From NCBI RefSeq assembly GCF_001551835.1, contig NZ_LODL01000002.1:111588-175587 (forward strand): 64,000 nucleotides of DNA. Reading direction: 5' to 3'. The DNA comes from Dechloromonas denitrificans. GTDB taxonomy: Bacteria; Pseudomonadota; Gammaproteobacteria; Burkholderiales; Rhodocyclaceae. Under the pieces are notes generated by a model. It ran no database searches. It was not told the DNA's origin and saw only the letters and a program-made list of their open reading frames with translations. Position numbers and translations under genes: made by a program. Shown one piece after another: positions 17,711-26,908 of this stretch (positions are counted from its first letter, which is position 1; every line of letters begins with the position of its first letter).

Positions 17711-20425
17711 TTATTCCTCCGATGCCGGCAAGGGCACCGTGAAAATGAAATTCGCGCCTGCTCCGGGCCGACTTTCGACCCACAGATTACCACCAAAATA
17801 TTCGACGATCTGACGGCTGATCGGCAGGCCCAGACCGGTGCCCTGCGGTTTGTCGGTCAACGTGTTTCCACCCTGACGGAATTTTTCAAAAATGACGGTG
17901 CATTCCTCGGCCGTCAAACCCGGGCCGTTGTCCGCTACCTCGACCCGGACCCGCTGGCCGGCCACCGCCACCCTCACCTGCACCCGGCCGCTGCCGCCTG
18001 GAACAAACTTCACGGCATTCGACAGCAGATTGATCATGACCTGGGTCAGCCGGTCGCGATCGGCCAGCACGACCGGGCCCGGGACCGGAATATCGCCTTC
18101 CAGCGCGACGTTTTTGTCGCGAAAAAGCTGGCCGAGCGCATCCATCGCCTCGCGCACCACCTCGCCGATATCGACCTCGCCGGTCGTCCATTCGGCACGA
18201 CCGGATTCGAGCTTGGCCATGTCGAGAATCTGGTTGATCAAGCGGGTCAGGCGCTCCGCCTCGCCCACGATGATGCCGAGAAAACTCTTGCGATCGCTCA
18301 GCTCCAGCCGCGGGTCGTCATGCAGCATTTCGGACAGGGCACGGATAGAGGTCAGCGGCGTGCGCAGTTCGTGGGTCACGGTCGAGATGAAATCGTCCTT
18401 CATCCGGTCGAGTTCGCGCAGACGGTCATTGGCCGCCCGCAACTCGCCGGTCGCCGCCTGCAGTTCGTGCTGCTTGACCTCCAGTTCGCGACTGTAGGCA
18501 CGCACCTGGGTTGCCTCGTCGAGAATATCGAGCACCTCGTCGAGCCCGAGATCCTCTTCCTGCGCCACCGAAGCGACCATGACGCGGGCGCTGGCCGAGC
18601 CGATCGCCCCGGCCAGTTCGGCCTCGGCGAAATGTACGAAATCGGCGTCGGCCGGCATTCTTTTCCAGTCGGCAATCTGCCGGCTGGCTGCATAGGCCGC
18701 CATTTGCTGGCGGGCGCGGGCCGGCCCGAGAAAGCGTTCGAGCAAAGCGACAAGTTGCTCGACCGAGGCGCTGCCCCGCCACAGACGTGCATCGGCCTCG
18801 CGGCCGGCATGGCGGAATATATCGACGAAGCGCTCTGCCTGCCGTGCCTCGGTCGCATCCGGCCGCGAATTGAGCGACACCACGACATACAGGCCGATGT
18901 TGGTGAACAGGCTCCACAGCAGGCAGTGCGAGATTTCATCCAGCCCGGATAAACCGAACAGCGCCTGTGCCTTCAACCAGCCAAGTCCAAGCAAGCCTTC
19001 CTCGACAAAGCCGCCGCCGATCCAGTGCGACTTGGCAAACGACGGCAGCAACAGCGTGTAGAGCCAGACGGCGAAACCGCCGAGCAGCCCGGCCACGGCG
19101 CCGGCCCGCGTACCCTGCTTCCAGTACATGCCACCGAACATGGCCGGGGCAAACTGGGCGACGGCGGCGAAGGAAATCAGCCCGATGCCGACCAGCGCAT
19201 AGGCTTCGCCGGCGGCGCGGAAATAGATGTAGCCGAGCAGCAGAATCAGCGCGATGGCGGCCCGCCGGATGCCGATCAGCAGCCCCGACAGATCCTGCCG
19301 TTTTTCGGCCTGCAGCCAGGTCGACCGCAGCAACCACGGCATCACCAGATCATTGCAGACCATGGTCGACAAGGCGATGGTTTCGACGATGACCATGCCG
19401 GTCGCCGCCGACAGGCCGCCGATGAAGACAAGCAGCGCCAGTCCATGCGCCCCGTGAGCCAGCGGCAGGGTCAGCACGAACGTATCCGGATTGACGGCCT
19501 GCCCCTGAAAATGCAGCAAACCGCCAAGAGCAATCGGCAACACGAATATATTGATCAGCAGCAGATAAAGCGGAAACAGCCAGACGGCCCGCCGCAAGTG
19601 CGACTCATCGACATTCTCGACGACGATGATCTGGAACTGGCGCGGCAGAAAGATGATGGCCAGCCCCGAGAGCAGGACCATCGCCGTCCACGTCCCGGCT
19701 CGGCCGGTATCCAGCGACAAGAGACGAACCAGTTCCGGCGAGGCTGCAGCGCGCTGAAAGAGATCGCCCATGCCGCCGAAAATGCCATAGGTGACAAACA
19801 GGCCGACGGCGATGAAGGCAAGCAGCTTGACCACCGACTCGAAAGCCACCGCCGCCACCATGCCCTCGTGGCGCTCGGTCGCATCGAGATGGCGGGTGCC
19901 GAACCAGATGGTGAACAGGGCCAGGACGATGGCGATCAGGAAAGTCGTATCCAGCCACCACGGGAACAAGTCGTTCCCGGCCTGCGCAAACAGCACGGCC
20001 AGGCTGGCCGAAATGGCCTTTAGCTGCAAGGCGATATAGGGTACGACGCCGACCACCGCGATCACCGTCACCAGGCCGGCCAGCAACTGGCTCTTGCCGT
20101 AGCGCGAGGCGATGAAGTCGGCAATCGAGGTGATGCGGTGCACCTTGCTGATCCGCACCATTTTCAGGATGACGCCCGCGAAGAGCAGCATCAGCGTCGG
20201 TCCGAGATAGATGGTCAGGAAGGACAGCCCACCGGACGTGGCGCGCCCGACGCTGCCGTAAAAAGTCCACGAGGTGCAATAGACCGCCAGCGACAAGGCA
20301 TAAACATTGGCCGAGATAATCGACTTGCCGGCATCAGCCCGCGCATCGCCGAAACGGGCGACAGCAAACAGCAGGGCGAGATAGCCGGTGGCCAGCAGCG
20401 CGATGAACCAGCCGGAAAGCAGCAC
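17711..20425 (-). CDS. crbS: CrbS-type symporter-sensor histidine kinase
   Basis: This 904-residue protein combines an SSS-family transporter domain (about 13 helices, residues 1-500) with a linker (about 510-660) and a complete histidine kinase: DHp with THELRTPLTSIRALSEML (His685), Asn box NLLSNAVKF, DNGPGLT and GTGLGLPI. There is no receiver at the C-terminus, which separates it from some CbrA relatives. CrbS proteins are known as sensors of the acetate switch that turn on acs. The start is a GTG immediately after the stop of a 64-residue membrane protein gene, so the genes are coupled. The location next to acsA and the symporter supports this role. Confidence 0.92.
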   Translation of the reverse strand: MLLSGWFIALLATGYLALLFAVARFGDARADAGKSIISANVYALSLAVYCTSWTFYGSVGRATSGGLSFLTIYLGPTLMLLFAGVILKMVRISKVHRITSIADFIASRYGKSQLLAGLVTVIAVVGVVPYIALQLKAISASLAVLFAQAGNDLFPWWLDTTFLIAIVLALFTIWFGTRHLDATERHEGMVAAVAFESVVKLLAFIAVGLFVTYGIFGGMGDLFQRAAASPELVRLLSLDTGRAGTWTAMVLLSGLAIIFLPRQFQIIVVENVDESHLRRAVWLFPLYLLLINIFVLPIALGGLLHFQGQAVNPDTFVLTLPLAHGAHGLALLVFIGGLSAATGMVIVETIALSTMVCNDLVMPWLLRSTWLQAEKRQDLSGLLIGIRRAAIALILLLGYIYFRAAGEAYALVGIGLISFAAVAQFAPAMFGGMYWKQGTRAGAVAGLLGGFAVWLYTLLLPSFAKSHWIGGGFVEEGLLGLGWLKAQALFGLSGLDEISHCLLWSLFTNIGLYVVVSLNSRPDATEARQAERFVDIFRHAGREADARLWRGSASVEQLVALLERFLGPARARQQMAAYAASRQIADWKRMPADADFVHFAEAELAGAIGSASARVMVASVAQEEDLGLDEVLDILDEATQVRAYSRELEVKQHELQAATGELRAANDRLRELDRMKDDFISTVTHELRTPLTSIRALSEMLHDDPRLELSDRKSFLGIIVGEAERLTRLINQILDMAKLESGRAEWTTGEVDIGEVVREAMDALGQLFRDKNVALEGDIPVPGPVVLADRDRLTQVMINLLSNAVKFVPGGSGRVQVRVAVAGQRVRVEVADNGPGLTAEECTVIFEKFRQGGNTLTDKPQGTGLGLPISRQIVEYFGGNLWVESRPGAGANFIFTVPLPASEE

Positions 20426-20620
20426 TTACGGCCCCTTCCGTTCGGCCACCCAGGCGGCGAGTGCGATCAGCCCGGCCCAGACGCCGAACAGATAGAGGTA
20501 GCCGGCCGGAATACCGGCCCAACTGCCGCTCGGCAGCCCGAGCAGTGGGTAGGTCAGCAAAGGCAGGCCGAGCAGGCCGAGCGCCGCCAGGCGTTGCCGC
20601 GACAGACTCGCGCGCTTCAT
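20426..20620 (-). CDS. small two-helix membrane protein upstream of CrbS-type kinase
   Basis: This 64-residue protein has two hydrophobic segments (LAALGLLGLPLLTYPLLGL and YLYLFGVWAGLIALAAWVA) and basic ends. Similar small membrane proteins often precede transporter-kinase genes; I infer a helper or subunit role. The ATG at 20620 follows GGAGGGTGCG, a good ribosome binding site, and its stop codon abuts the GTG of the kinase gene. The ATG also overlaps the stop of a 35-codon upstream frame as ATGA. Confidence 0.78.
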   Translation of the reverse strand: MKRASLSRQRLAALGLLGLPLLTYPLLGLPSGSWAGIPAGYLYLFGVWAGLIALAAWVAERKGP

Positions 20621-20724
20621 CGCACCCTCCGAAAATAGAAAACGGCTGACACGCAAAGCGTGCCAGCCGCTGTTGGCATGCAGTCTGATGCGACCACACG
20701 GGAGGCCACCTTATGGGCGACCAT
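20617..20724 (-). CDS. 35-residue upstream ORF coupled to the CrbS operon
   Basis: From the ATG at 20724 this frame encodes 35 residues (begins MVAHKVASRVVASDCMP, ends FYFRRVR). It has an excellent ribosome binding site, AAGGAGGAG, about 4-6 bases before the ATG, and its TGA overlaps the ATG of the next gene as ATGA. A GC-rich hairpin (GGCTGGCACGC/GCGTGTCAGCC) lies within its second half. The binding site and overlap suggest a translated leader peptide that controls the operon; the sequence resembles no family I know. Confidence 0.5.
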   Translation of the reverse strand: MVAHKVASRVVASDCMPTAAGTLCVSAVFYFRRVR

Positions 20725-20831
20725 TGTCTCCTCCTTGCCTTTTAGTCGTTAGAGGCAGCGTGGCAAGCTCGCCGCCTCTTTGGCTCATACAGGAACACAG
20801 GGGAGCAACTCTGCGGTTGCTTCCGGAATGA

Positions 20832-20858
20832 CCGGGTTTGGGCGAAGCCGAAACCCGG
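20832..20858 (-). terminator. stem-loop after acsA
   Basis: CCGGGTTT and AAACCCGG pair around an inner GGC-TTCG-CC hairpin on the minus strand, 10 bases past the acsA stop. No clear T-run follows, so it may be a weak or Rho-assisted terminator. Confidence 0.5.
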
Positions 20859-20867
20859 GGACATTCC

Positions 20868-22829
20868 TTAACCCTTCAGTTGTTCCAGAATGGCCGGATT
20901 TTCCAGCGTCGAGGTGTCTTGCGTCAGCTCCTCGCCCTTGGCCAGACCACGCAGCAGACGGCGCATGATCTTGCCCGAACGGGTCTTCGGCAGGTTGTCA
21001 CCGAAACGGATGTCCTTCGGCTTGGCGATCGGACCGATCTCCTTGCCGACCCAGTCGGACAGTTCCTTGATGATGCGCTTGGCGTCGTCACCAGTCGGGC
21101 GCTGGCCCTTGAGTACGACGAAAGCGACAATCGCTTCACCGGTCAGATCATCCGGACGGCCGACAACGGCAGCTTCGGCGACCAGCGGGTTGGCAACCAG
21201 CGCCGATTCGATTTCCATCGTGCCCATGCGGTGACCGGAAACGTTCAGCACGTCGTCGATACGGCCGGTAATGGTGAAATAGCCGGTGTCCTTGTCGCGG
21301 ATCGCACCGTCGCCAGCCAGGTAGTACTTGCCCTGGAAGTCGGCCGGGTAGTAGGACTTGACGAAGCGCTCGTCGTCGCCCCAGATGGTACGGATCATCG
21401 ACGGCCACGGACGCTTGACGACCAGGATACCGCCCTGGCCCCAAGGCACGTCGGCACCGGTTTCATCGACGATGGCGGCCTGGATGCCGGGGAACGGCAG
21501 CGTGCAGGAACCCGGCACCAGCGGCGTGGCGCCCGGCAGCGGGGTGATCATGTGGCCACCGGTTTCGGTCTGCCAGAAGGTATCGACGATCGGGCAGCGA
21601 CCGCCGCCGACGTTGTCGTAGTACCACTGCCAGGCGGCCGGATTGATCGGCTCGCCGACCGAACCGAGGATGCGCAGCGACGACAGGTCGTAGGCCTTCG
21701 GATGGATGGCCGGGTTGTTGTCGGCCGCCTTGATCAGGGAACGGATCGCGGTCGGGGCGGTGTAGAAGATGTTGACCTTGTGGTCCTGGATCACCTTCCA
21801 GAAACGGCCGGCATCCGGATAGGTCGGCACGCCTTCGAAAACGATTTCGGTGGCGCCGCAGGCCAGCGGGCCGTAGGTGATGTAGGTATGACCCGTCACC
21901 CAGCCGATGTCGGCCGTACACCAGAAGGTATCTTCCGGCTTGATGTCGAAGGTGTACTTCATGGTCAGGATGGCGTGCAGCAGGTAGCCGCCGGTCGAGT
22001 GCTGAACCCCCTTCGGCTTGCCGGTGGAGCCCGAGGTGTAGAGCAGGAACAGCGGATGTTCGGCTTCGACCCATTCCGGTTCGCAGGTTTCCGGCTGATT
22101 GGCCAGGGCATCGTGCAGCCACTCGTCGCGGCCGGCAACCATGTTGACGTCGGCGCCGGTGCGCTTAAAGACGATGACGTTCTTGACGCATTCACAACCA
22201 CCCATGCCGAAAGCTTCGTCAGCGATCGGCTTCAGCGGAATGGCCTTGCCGCCGCGGAACTGGCCGTCGGAGGTGATCAGCATGACGGCGCCGGCATCGT
22301 GCATGCGGTCGCGCAGGGACTGGGCGGAGAAGCCGCCGAAAACGATGGAGTGGATGGCGCCGACGCGGGCACAAGCCTGCATGGCGACAACGCCTTCGAT
22401 GGTCATCGGCAGATAGATGACAACGCGATCACCCTTCTTGACACCCTTGGAACGCAGCAGGTTGGCCATCTTGCAGACCTTGACCAGCAGTTCCTTGTAG
22501 GTGACCTTGGTGACGTCGCCGTTGTCGGCTTCGAAAATTATCGCGACCTTGTCGCCGAGACCGGCTTCGACGTTACGGTCGAGGCAGTTGTAGGAAACGT
22601 TCAGTTTGCCATCGGCAAACCATTTGAAGAAGGGGGCATTGGACTCGTCAAGCACCTGGGTGAACGGCTGCTTCCAGGTGACCAGCTCCCGGGCGTGCCT
22701 GGCCCAGAAACCTTCGTAGTCGGCCTCAGCTTCCGCGCACAGCGCCCGATAGGCGTCCATCCCGGAAACCGCCGCGTTTTTGACGATTTCGTCAGACGGA
22801 TAAATAAGCTGCACGGACTCATTCGACAT
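20868..22829 (-). CDS. acsA: acetyl-CoA synthetase
   Basis: This 653-residue AMP-forming ligase makes acetyl-CoA from acetate, ATP and CoA, the high-affinity route used at low acetate. Visible motifs are the P-loop-like [15 protein letters not shown], the WWQTE-type core ([13 protein letters not shown]) and the C-terminal [11 protein letters not shown], where Lys620 is the residue acetylated by Pat-type enzymes in relatives. The length is normal. I chose the ATG at 22829, which follows AGAGGAGAAGA; a GTG or ATG 9 codons upstream lacks this. It is divergent from the YqhA-like gene and lies upstream of the CrbS-type operon on the same strand, which fits control by that sensor. Confidence 0.97.
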   Translation of the reverse strand: MSNESVQLIYPSDEIVKNAAVSGMDAYRALCAEAEADYEGFWARHARELVTWKQPFTQVLDESNAPFFKWFADGKLNVSYNCLDRNVEAGLGDKVAIIFEADNGDVTKVTYKELLVKVCKMANLLRSKGVKKGDRVVIYLPMTIEGVVAMQACARVGAIHSIVFGGFSAQSLRDRMHDAGAVMLITSDGQFRGGKAIPLKPIADEAFGMGGCECVKNVIVFKRTGADVNMVAGRDEWLHDALANQPETCEPEWVEAEHPLFLLYTSGSTGKPKGVQHSTGGYLLHAILTMKYTFDIKPEDTFWCTADIGWVTGHTYITYGPLACGATEIVFEGVPTYPDAGRFWKVIQDHKVNIFYTAPTAIRSLIKAADNNPAIHPKAYDLSSLRILGSVGEPINPAAWQWYYDNVGGGRCPIVDTFWQTETGGHMITPLPGATPLVPGSCTLPFPGIQAAIVDETGADVPWGQGGILVVKRPWPSMIRTIWGDDERFVKSYYPADFQGKYYLAGDGAIRDKDTGYFTITGRIDDVLNVSGHRMGTMEIESALVANPLVAEAAVVGRPDDLTGEAIVAFVVLKGQRPTGDDAKRIIKELSDWVGKEIGPIAKPKDIRFGDNLPKTRSGKIMRRLLRGLAKGEELTQDTSTLENPAILEQLKG

Positions 22830-22882
22830 ATTCTTCTCCTCTGCGGTACTTCGCAATTATGTTGAAACAACCGATCGGATCT

Positions 22883-22896
22883 CGGGTTCTAACCCG
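22883..22896. promoter_or_regulatory. 14-bp palindrome upstream of acsA
   Basis: CGGGTT-CT-AACCCG lies about 55 bases upstream of the acsA start. It is too short for a terminator and sits where a regulator could bind; no cognate protein can be named. Confidence 0.3.
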
Positions 22897-23082
22897 GGAT
22901 TATTAAAGCCGCGCAAGCTGGAGACCTTTAGCATTCCCCTCGCCAGCGTTGAGGCGGCATTAGACGTTGATAATCTTACAAAGGCCTTACGGAATCACGC
23001 TGCAGCGCAGCAATTCGGCATATCCGGAGGACGCTGCAGGCGCGTGGTAAACTCCCGCCCTTTGCAACAAACGACCCGCACG

Positions 23083-23619
23083 ATGCGCTCACCTGTCAAA
23101 TTCCTCGAATCCTTCATTTTTTCCAGCCGCTGGATTCAAGCCCCCCTCTACATCGGCCTGATCGTCGCCCAGTTGGTCTATTGCTGGCTGTTCATGGTCG
23201 AACTGAGCCATCTCGTCCATAACGCCTTCGACACCGCTCACCTCAGCGAAACAGAGGTCATGCTGGTTGTCCTCGGCCTGATCGACGTGGTGATGATCGC
23301 CAACCTGCTCGTCATGGTTATTGTCGGCGGCTACGAAACTTTCGTTTCCCGCCTCGACCTCGAAAACCACCCGGACCAGCCGGAATGGCTGTCGCACGTC
23401 AATGCCGGCGTACTCAAGATCAAGCTTTCGACGGCGATCATCGGTATCTCGTCGATCCACCTGCTGAAAAGCTTCATCAATGCCGCCAACCTGTCCCAGC
23501 ATACGCTGATGTGGCAGGTCCTGATCCACGTCGTATTCCTTTTCTCCGCCCTGATCATGGCCATTGTCGACAAGACCATGACCCAGACCCTCGCTCTTCA
23601 ACACCAGAAACATCACTGA
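23083..23619 (+). CDS. UPF0114 (YqhA) family membrane protein
   Basis: This 178-residue inner-membrane protein has four hydrophobic segments, beginning with KFLESFIFSSRWIQAPLYIGLIVAQLVYCW, a typical YqhA family start. Other marks are LVMVIVGGYETFVSRLD and the segment around ISSIHLLKSFINA. The biochemical function of the family is unknown. The start is the ATG of MRSPVKF; upstream in-frame codons lie in the acsA promoter region. It is followed 13 bases later by the class I fumarase gene, with which it is probably cotranscribed. Confidence 0.88.
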   Translation: MRSPVKFLESFIFSSRWIQAPLYIGLIVAQLVYCWLFMVELSHLVHNAFDTAHLSETEVMLVVLGLIDVVMIANLLVMVIVGGYETFVSRLDLENHPDQPEWLSHVNAGVLKIKLSTAIIGISSIHLLKSFINAANLSQHTLMWQVLIHVVFLFSALIMAIVDKTMTQTLALQHQKHH

Positions 23620-23632
23620 CCCGGAGTTGCGC

Positions 23633-25165
23633 ATGACCGCCATCAAACAGGAAGACCTGATCCAGTCCGTTGCCGATGCCTTCCAGTACATCAGCTACTA
23701 CCACCCGCTCGATTACATCAAGGCGCTCGGTGAAGCCTACGACCGCGAGGAATCCCCCGCTGCCAAGGACGCCATTGCCCAGATCCTGACCAATTCCCGG
23801 ATGTCCGCCGAAGGCCACCGCCCGATCTGTCAGGATACCGGCATCGGCATGGTCTTCATCAAGGTCGGCATGCAGGTCACCTGGCCGGATGCCACGATGA
23901 GCATCCAGGAAATGATCAACGAGGGCGTGCGTCGCGCCTACGGCAACCCGGACAATCCGCTACGCGCCTCGGTGCTGGCCGACCCGGCAGGTGCCCGCAA
24001 GAACACCAAGGACAACACCCCGGCCGTCGTGCACTTCGAGATCGTCGAAGGCCACCACGTCGAAGTGATCTGTGCCGCCAAGGGCGGCGGTTCCGAAGCC
24101 AAGTCCAAGTTCGCCATGCTCAACCCGTCCGACGATCTGGTCGACTGGGTCCTGAAGAAGATCCCGGAAATGGGTGCCGGCTGGTGTCCGCCCGGCATCA
24201 TCGGCATCGGCATCGGCGGCACGCCGGAAAAGGCCATGCTGCTGGCCAAGGAATCGATCATGGCGCCGGTCGACATCCATGAACTGAAAGCCAAGGCCGC
24301 CAGCGGCGCCAAGCTGACCCGTCCGGAAGAACTGCGCCTCGAGCTGATGGAAAAGATCAACGCACTCGGCGTCGGCGCCCAAGGCCTGGGCGGCCTGACC
24401 ACCGTGCTCGATGTCAAGGTGCTGGATTACCCCTGCCACGCTGCCAACCTGCCGGTTGCGCTGGTCCCGAACTGCGCCGCGACCCGCCATTGCCATTTCC
24501 ATCTCGATGGCTCCGGCCCGGCCAAGCTCGAACCGCCGAAGCTGGAAGACTGGCCGGCCGTCACCTGGACACCGGATCTCAAGGCGGCGACGCAAGTCAA
24601 CCTGAACACCCTGACCAAGGAAGAAGTTGCTGCCTGGAAACCGGGCCAGAAACTGCTCCTCAACGGCAAGATGCTGACCGGCCGCGATGCCGCCCACAAG
24701 CGCATTGCCGACATGCTGGCCAAGGGCGAAAAGCTGCCGGTCGACTTCACCAATCGCGTCATTTACTACGTCGGCCCGGTCGATCCAGTGCGTGACGAAG
24801 TCGTCGGCCCAGCCGGCCCGACCACCGGCACGCGGATGGACAAGTTCACCCGGATGATGCTCGAACAGACCGGCCTGATCTCGATGATCGGCAAGTCCGA
24901 GCGCGGCCCGGTCGCCATCGAGGCGATCAAGGACAACAAGTCAGCCTACCTGATGGCTGTCGGCGGCGCCGCCTACCTGGTCGCCAAGGCGATCAAGTCG
25001 GCCAAGGTCGTTGGCTTCGCCGATCTGGGCATGGAAGCGATCTACGAATTCGATGTCGAGAACATGCCGGTGACTGTTGCGGTCGACTCGTCAGGGATCA
25101 GTGTGCACAACACCGGCCCCAAGGAATGGCAGGTCAAGATCGGCAAGATTCCGCTCAGCGCCTGA
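23633..25165 (+). CDS. fumA: class I fumarate hydratase (4Fe-4S)
   Basis: This 510-residue enzyme interconverts fumarate and malate in the citric acid cycle with an oxygen-labile 4Fe-4S cluster. Cluster cysteines are visible in RPICQDTGIGMVF, in DYPCHAANLPVALVPNCAATRHCHFHLDG, and nearby. The N-terminal alpha domain and C-terminal beta domain (from about residue 330, with FTNRVIYYVGPVDP and GPAGPTTGTRMD) are fused as usual. The ATG at 23633 has CCGGAG upstream; two codons earlier is not supported. It is followed by a strong terminator. Confidence 0.96.
   Translation: MTAIKQEDLIQSVADAFQYISYYHPLDYIKALGEAYDREESPAAKDAIAQILTNSRMSAEGHRPICQDTGIGMVFIKVGMQVTWPDATMSIQEMINEGVRRAYGNPDNPLRASVLADPAGARKNTKDNTPAVVHFEIVEGHHVEVICAAKGGGSEAKSKFAMLNPSDDLVDWVLKKIPEMGAGWCPPGIIGIGIGGTPEKAMLLAKESIMAPVDIHELKAKAASGAKLTRPEELRLELMEKINALGVGAQGLGGLTTVLDVKVLDYPCHAANLPVALVPNCAATRHCHFHLDGSGPAKLEPPKLEDWPAVTWTPDLKAATQVNLNTLTKEEVAAWKPGQKLLLNGKMLTGRDAAHKRIADMLAKGEKLPVDFTNRVIYYVGPVDPVRDEVVGPAGPTTGTRMDKFTRMMLEQTGLISMIGKSERGPVAIEAIKDNKSAYLMAVGGAAYLVAKAIKSAKVVGFADLGMEAIYEFDVENMPVTVAVDSSGISVHNTGPKEWQVKIGKIPLSA
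25078..25087 (+). repeat. uptake-sequence-like core TGCGGTCGAC
   Basis: Preceded by GT; no clear A/T tracts follow. Inside the fumarase gene, encoding VAVDSSG. Confidence 0.45.
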
Positions 25166-25178
25166 TGCAGAAATGACC

Positions 25179-25204
25179 AAAGCCGGCTCAGCCGGCTTTT
25201 TTAT
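25179..25204 (+). terminator. Rho-independent terminator of fumarase
   Basis: AAAGCCGGC-TCA-GCCGGCTTT is followed by a T-run, 13 bases after the stop codon. It lies between two convergent genes and its run overlaps the stop of the minus-strand gene. Confidence 0.9.
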
Positions 25205-26442
25205 TAACCGAGTGCCGGCTCGCTCTTGGCGCGCTCGCGCAGCAACTGTTCCATTTTCTCGATCGGCAGGCCAAAACGAAACGAGTCTTCCAGTTGTTTG
25301 AGCAAAGGCAGCATGAGCAGGCCAACCTGACCCAGATGCGGCGCCAGCATCTCGGCGGCAGCGCCTTTACCGAGCAATTCGTTGAAGCACTGCAGCACCT
25401 TTTCCTGCTCGAGCTTGCCGGCCACCACCTGGTTGCCGCCGGCCTTGACAGCCATTTCCAGGCGTCGCTCGGCCATACCCAGCAGTTCACCACCCTTCAG
25501 GCGATCGCCCTCCTCGGGGAAACTGACCACCCCGACACTGACCGTCATCTCGACCCGCCGCCCACCGACACTGACCTCGGCCGCCGCAAGGCGTTTGCAG
25601 ATGCGTTCGGCAAATGCCGAGCACAACTTCAGGTTGGTCTCCGAAGCAAGGATGACGATCCGGTCGGCCGCCACTTGCGCAATGCTGTCGCCGGCCCGGA
25701 GTTTCCCGCCGAGCAACTGAGCGAACTTCGCCTCGATACGGTTGGCCATCTCTGGGCCAAAGCGCTTGACCAGTCCGCCATAGCCATCCATCCCGAACAC
25801 CAGCAGGCCAACGCCGCGCAGGCTGGCGTCCGTGGCCAACAAGGTATTCAGGCGCGCCTCGATCTCGGCACGCGAGACCAGTGCCGAAGAAGGCGATTCG
25901 CGCCGAGGCACCCGGCTGGCGGATTTTCGGGAAACGATGCCGGCCACCTTGTCGAGCGGCCCGAATATGTCGCTGACCCCGAGATCAGCCCCCAGACAAC
26001 TGGCCTCAGCCGGGACGGGCGGCCGGACAACGGCCGGCTTGGGAAGCGTCTCCTGAGTGGCGGGTGCCAGAAGGTTTCTGACGATGCGGACAATTCCCGC
26101 CGCCCCGGCGCCTTTCGGGACAAACCCCGACACCCCGCAAGCCATCGCATGCTGGCGGATATCCTCTTCCATCGTTTCGGAAGCGATCAACAAAAAGGGA
26201 ATGTTCTTCAGGCGGCTGAGCTTGTTGCCGCGCAGCCTTTCCAGCAAGCCATAAGCATCGAGTTTCGGCAGGGAAATACCGGCAATCACCGCCACAATCG
26301 ACGAGTCGAGAACCAGGGTCTGCCAGGCCGACTCGCCGTTGTTTTCCTCGCGGATTTCGAACTGCCCTTTCAGATTCTTGGCCAGAGAAGCACGAACCAC
26401 TCTGGAGCTATCAACAATAAGCAAGTGAGGCAATTCGGACAT
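25204..26442 (-). CDS. degenerate receiver + degenerate GGDEF protein
   Basis: This 412-residue protein has a receiver-like N-terminus (residues 5-120) and a GGDEF-like C-terminal domain (about 210-350). The phospho-acceptor position reads IAGISLPKLD, with Gly where Asp is expected, and the cyclase signature reads AADRI in place of GGDEF. It therefore should neither accept phosphate in the normal way nor make cyclic di-GMP, and could bind a ligand or a partner. A flexible Pro/Arg-rich linker joins the domains and a helical segment ends the protein. The ATG at 26442 begins MSELPHLLIVDSSRVV. It is convergent with fumarase. Confidence 0.8.
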   Translation of the reverse strand: MSELPHLLIVDSSRVVRASLAKNLKGQFEIREENNGESAWQTLVLDSSIVAVIAGISLPKLDAYGLLERLRGNKLSRLKNIPFLLIASETMEEDIRQHAMACGVSGFVPKGAGAAGIVRIVRNLLAPATQETLPKPAVVRPPVPAEASCLGADLGVSDIFGPLDKVAGIVSRKSASRVPRRESPSSALVSRAEIEARLNTLLATDASLRGVGLLVFGMDGYGGLVKRFGPEMANRIEAKFAQLLGGKLRAGDSIAQVAADRIVILASETNLKLCSAFAERICKRLAAAEVSVGGRRVEMTVSVGVVSFPEEGDRLKGGELLGMAERRLEMAVKAGGNQVVAGKLEQEKVLQCFNELLGKGAAAEMLAPHLGQVGLLMLPLLKQLEDSFRFGLPIEKMEQLLRERAKSEPALG

Positions 26443-26631
26443 GGCAAAGCCTAGATGGTCAGGAGACAACAGGGGCAGCGGTCAAAATGCTGCGTAAATA
26501 TGAAATTCTACACCGCCATATATTTTAGTTAAGTACGTTGTAATAGGCTCGGCATTTACCTGCTTTAACAAAGGGAAACCAGCCTCCTGCCCGGTTCGGC
26601 AAACCTCTGCGGATTGCCTACGGAATAGCGC

Positions 26632-26660
26632 TTGCAATTCTGTTTTTTCTCCGCCATAGT
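26632..26660 (+). promoter_or_regulatory. sigma-70 type promoter for the ilv leader
   Basis: TTGCAA (26632-26637), 17-base spacer, CATAGT (26655-26660). Transcription would start about 30 bases before the leader peptide ATG. Confidence 0.55.
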
Positions 26661-26697
26661 TCGCCTTCCTGTTTTCCCCACCCAGATCATCGCAACC

Positions 26698-26808
26698 ATG
26701 TCCAACGCCACCGCCTTCCGTCTCGACACTGCCCGCGCAGTGCTGCCGGTCGTCGTACGCGTAGTCGTCGTAGGTGTCGTTACGGACACGCCGTCGCGGA
26801 TCGGGTAA
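26698..26808 (+). CDS. ivbL: valine-rich leader peptide of ilvBN
   Basis: This 36-codon frame starts with ATG at 26698 and encodes a peptide whose middle reads AVLPVVVRVVVVGVV, with 10 valines of 36. The E. coli IvbL peptide that regulates ilvBN has the same VVVVRVVVV arrangement. When valyl-tRNA is plentiful the ribosome passes through and the downstream terminator forms; when it is scarce the ribosome stalls and transcription continues. It is followed by a terminator hairpin and then ilvB. No strong Shine-Dalgarno sequence is visible before the ATG. Confidence 0.85.
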   Translation: MSNATAFRLDTARAVLPVVVRVVVVGVVTDTPSRIG

Positions 26809-26831
26809 GCAGAAGCAGCACAGAATTCCCC

Positions 26832-26866
26832 AACCCCCGCCGGCGCAAACCGGCGGGGGTTTTGTT
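26832..26866 (+). terminator. attenuator terminator before ilvB
   Basis: A perfect 12-bp GC-rich stem (AACCCCCGCCGG/CCGGCGGGGGTT, loop CGCAAA) is followed by TTGTTTT. It lies 23 bases after the leader-peptide stop and about 43 bases before the ilvB start, the position expected for an attenuator. Confidence 0.9.
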
Positions 26867-26908
26867 TTGGAGCCCGCCGGTCAAGCCACCAACCGAAAGG
26901 AAACCTCC

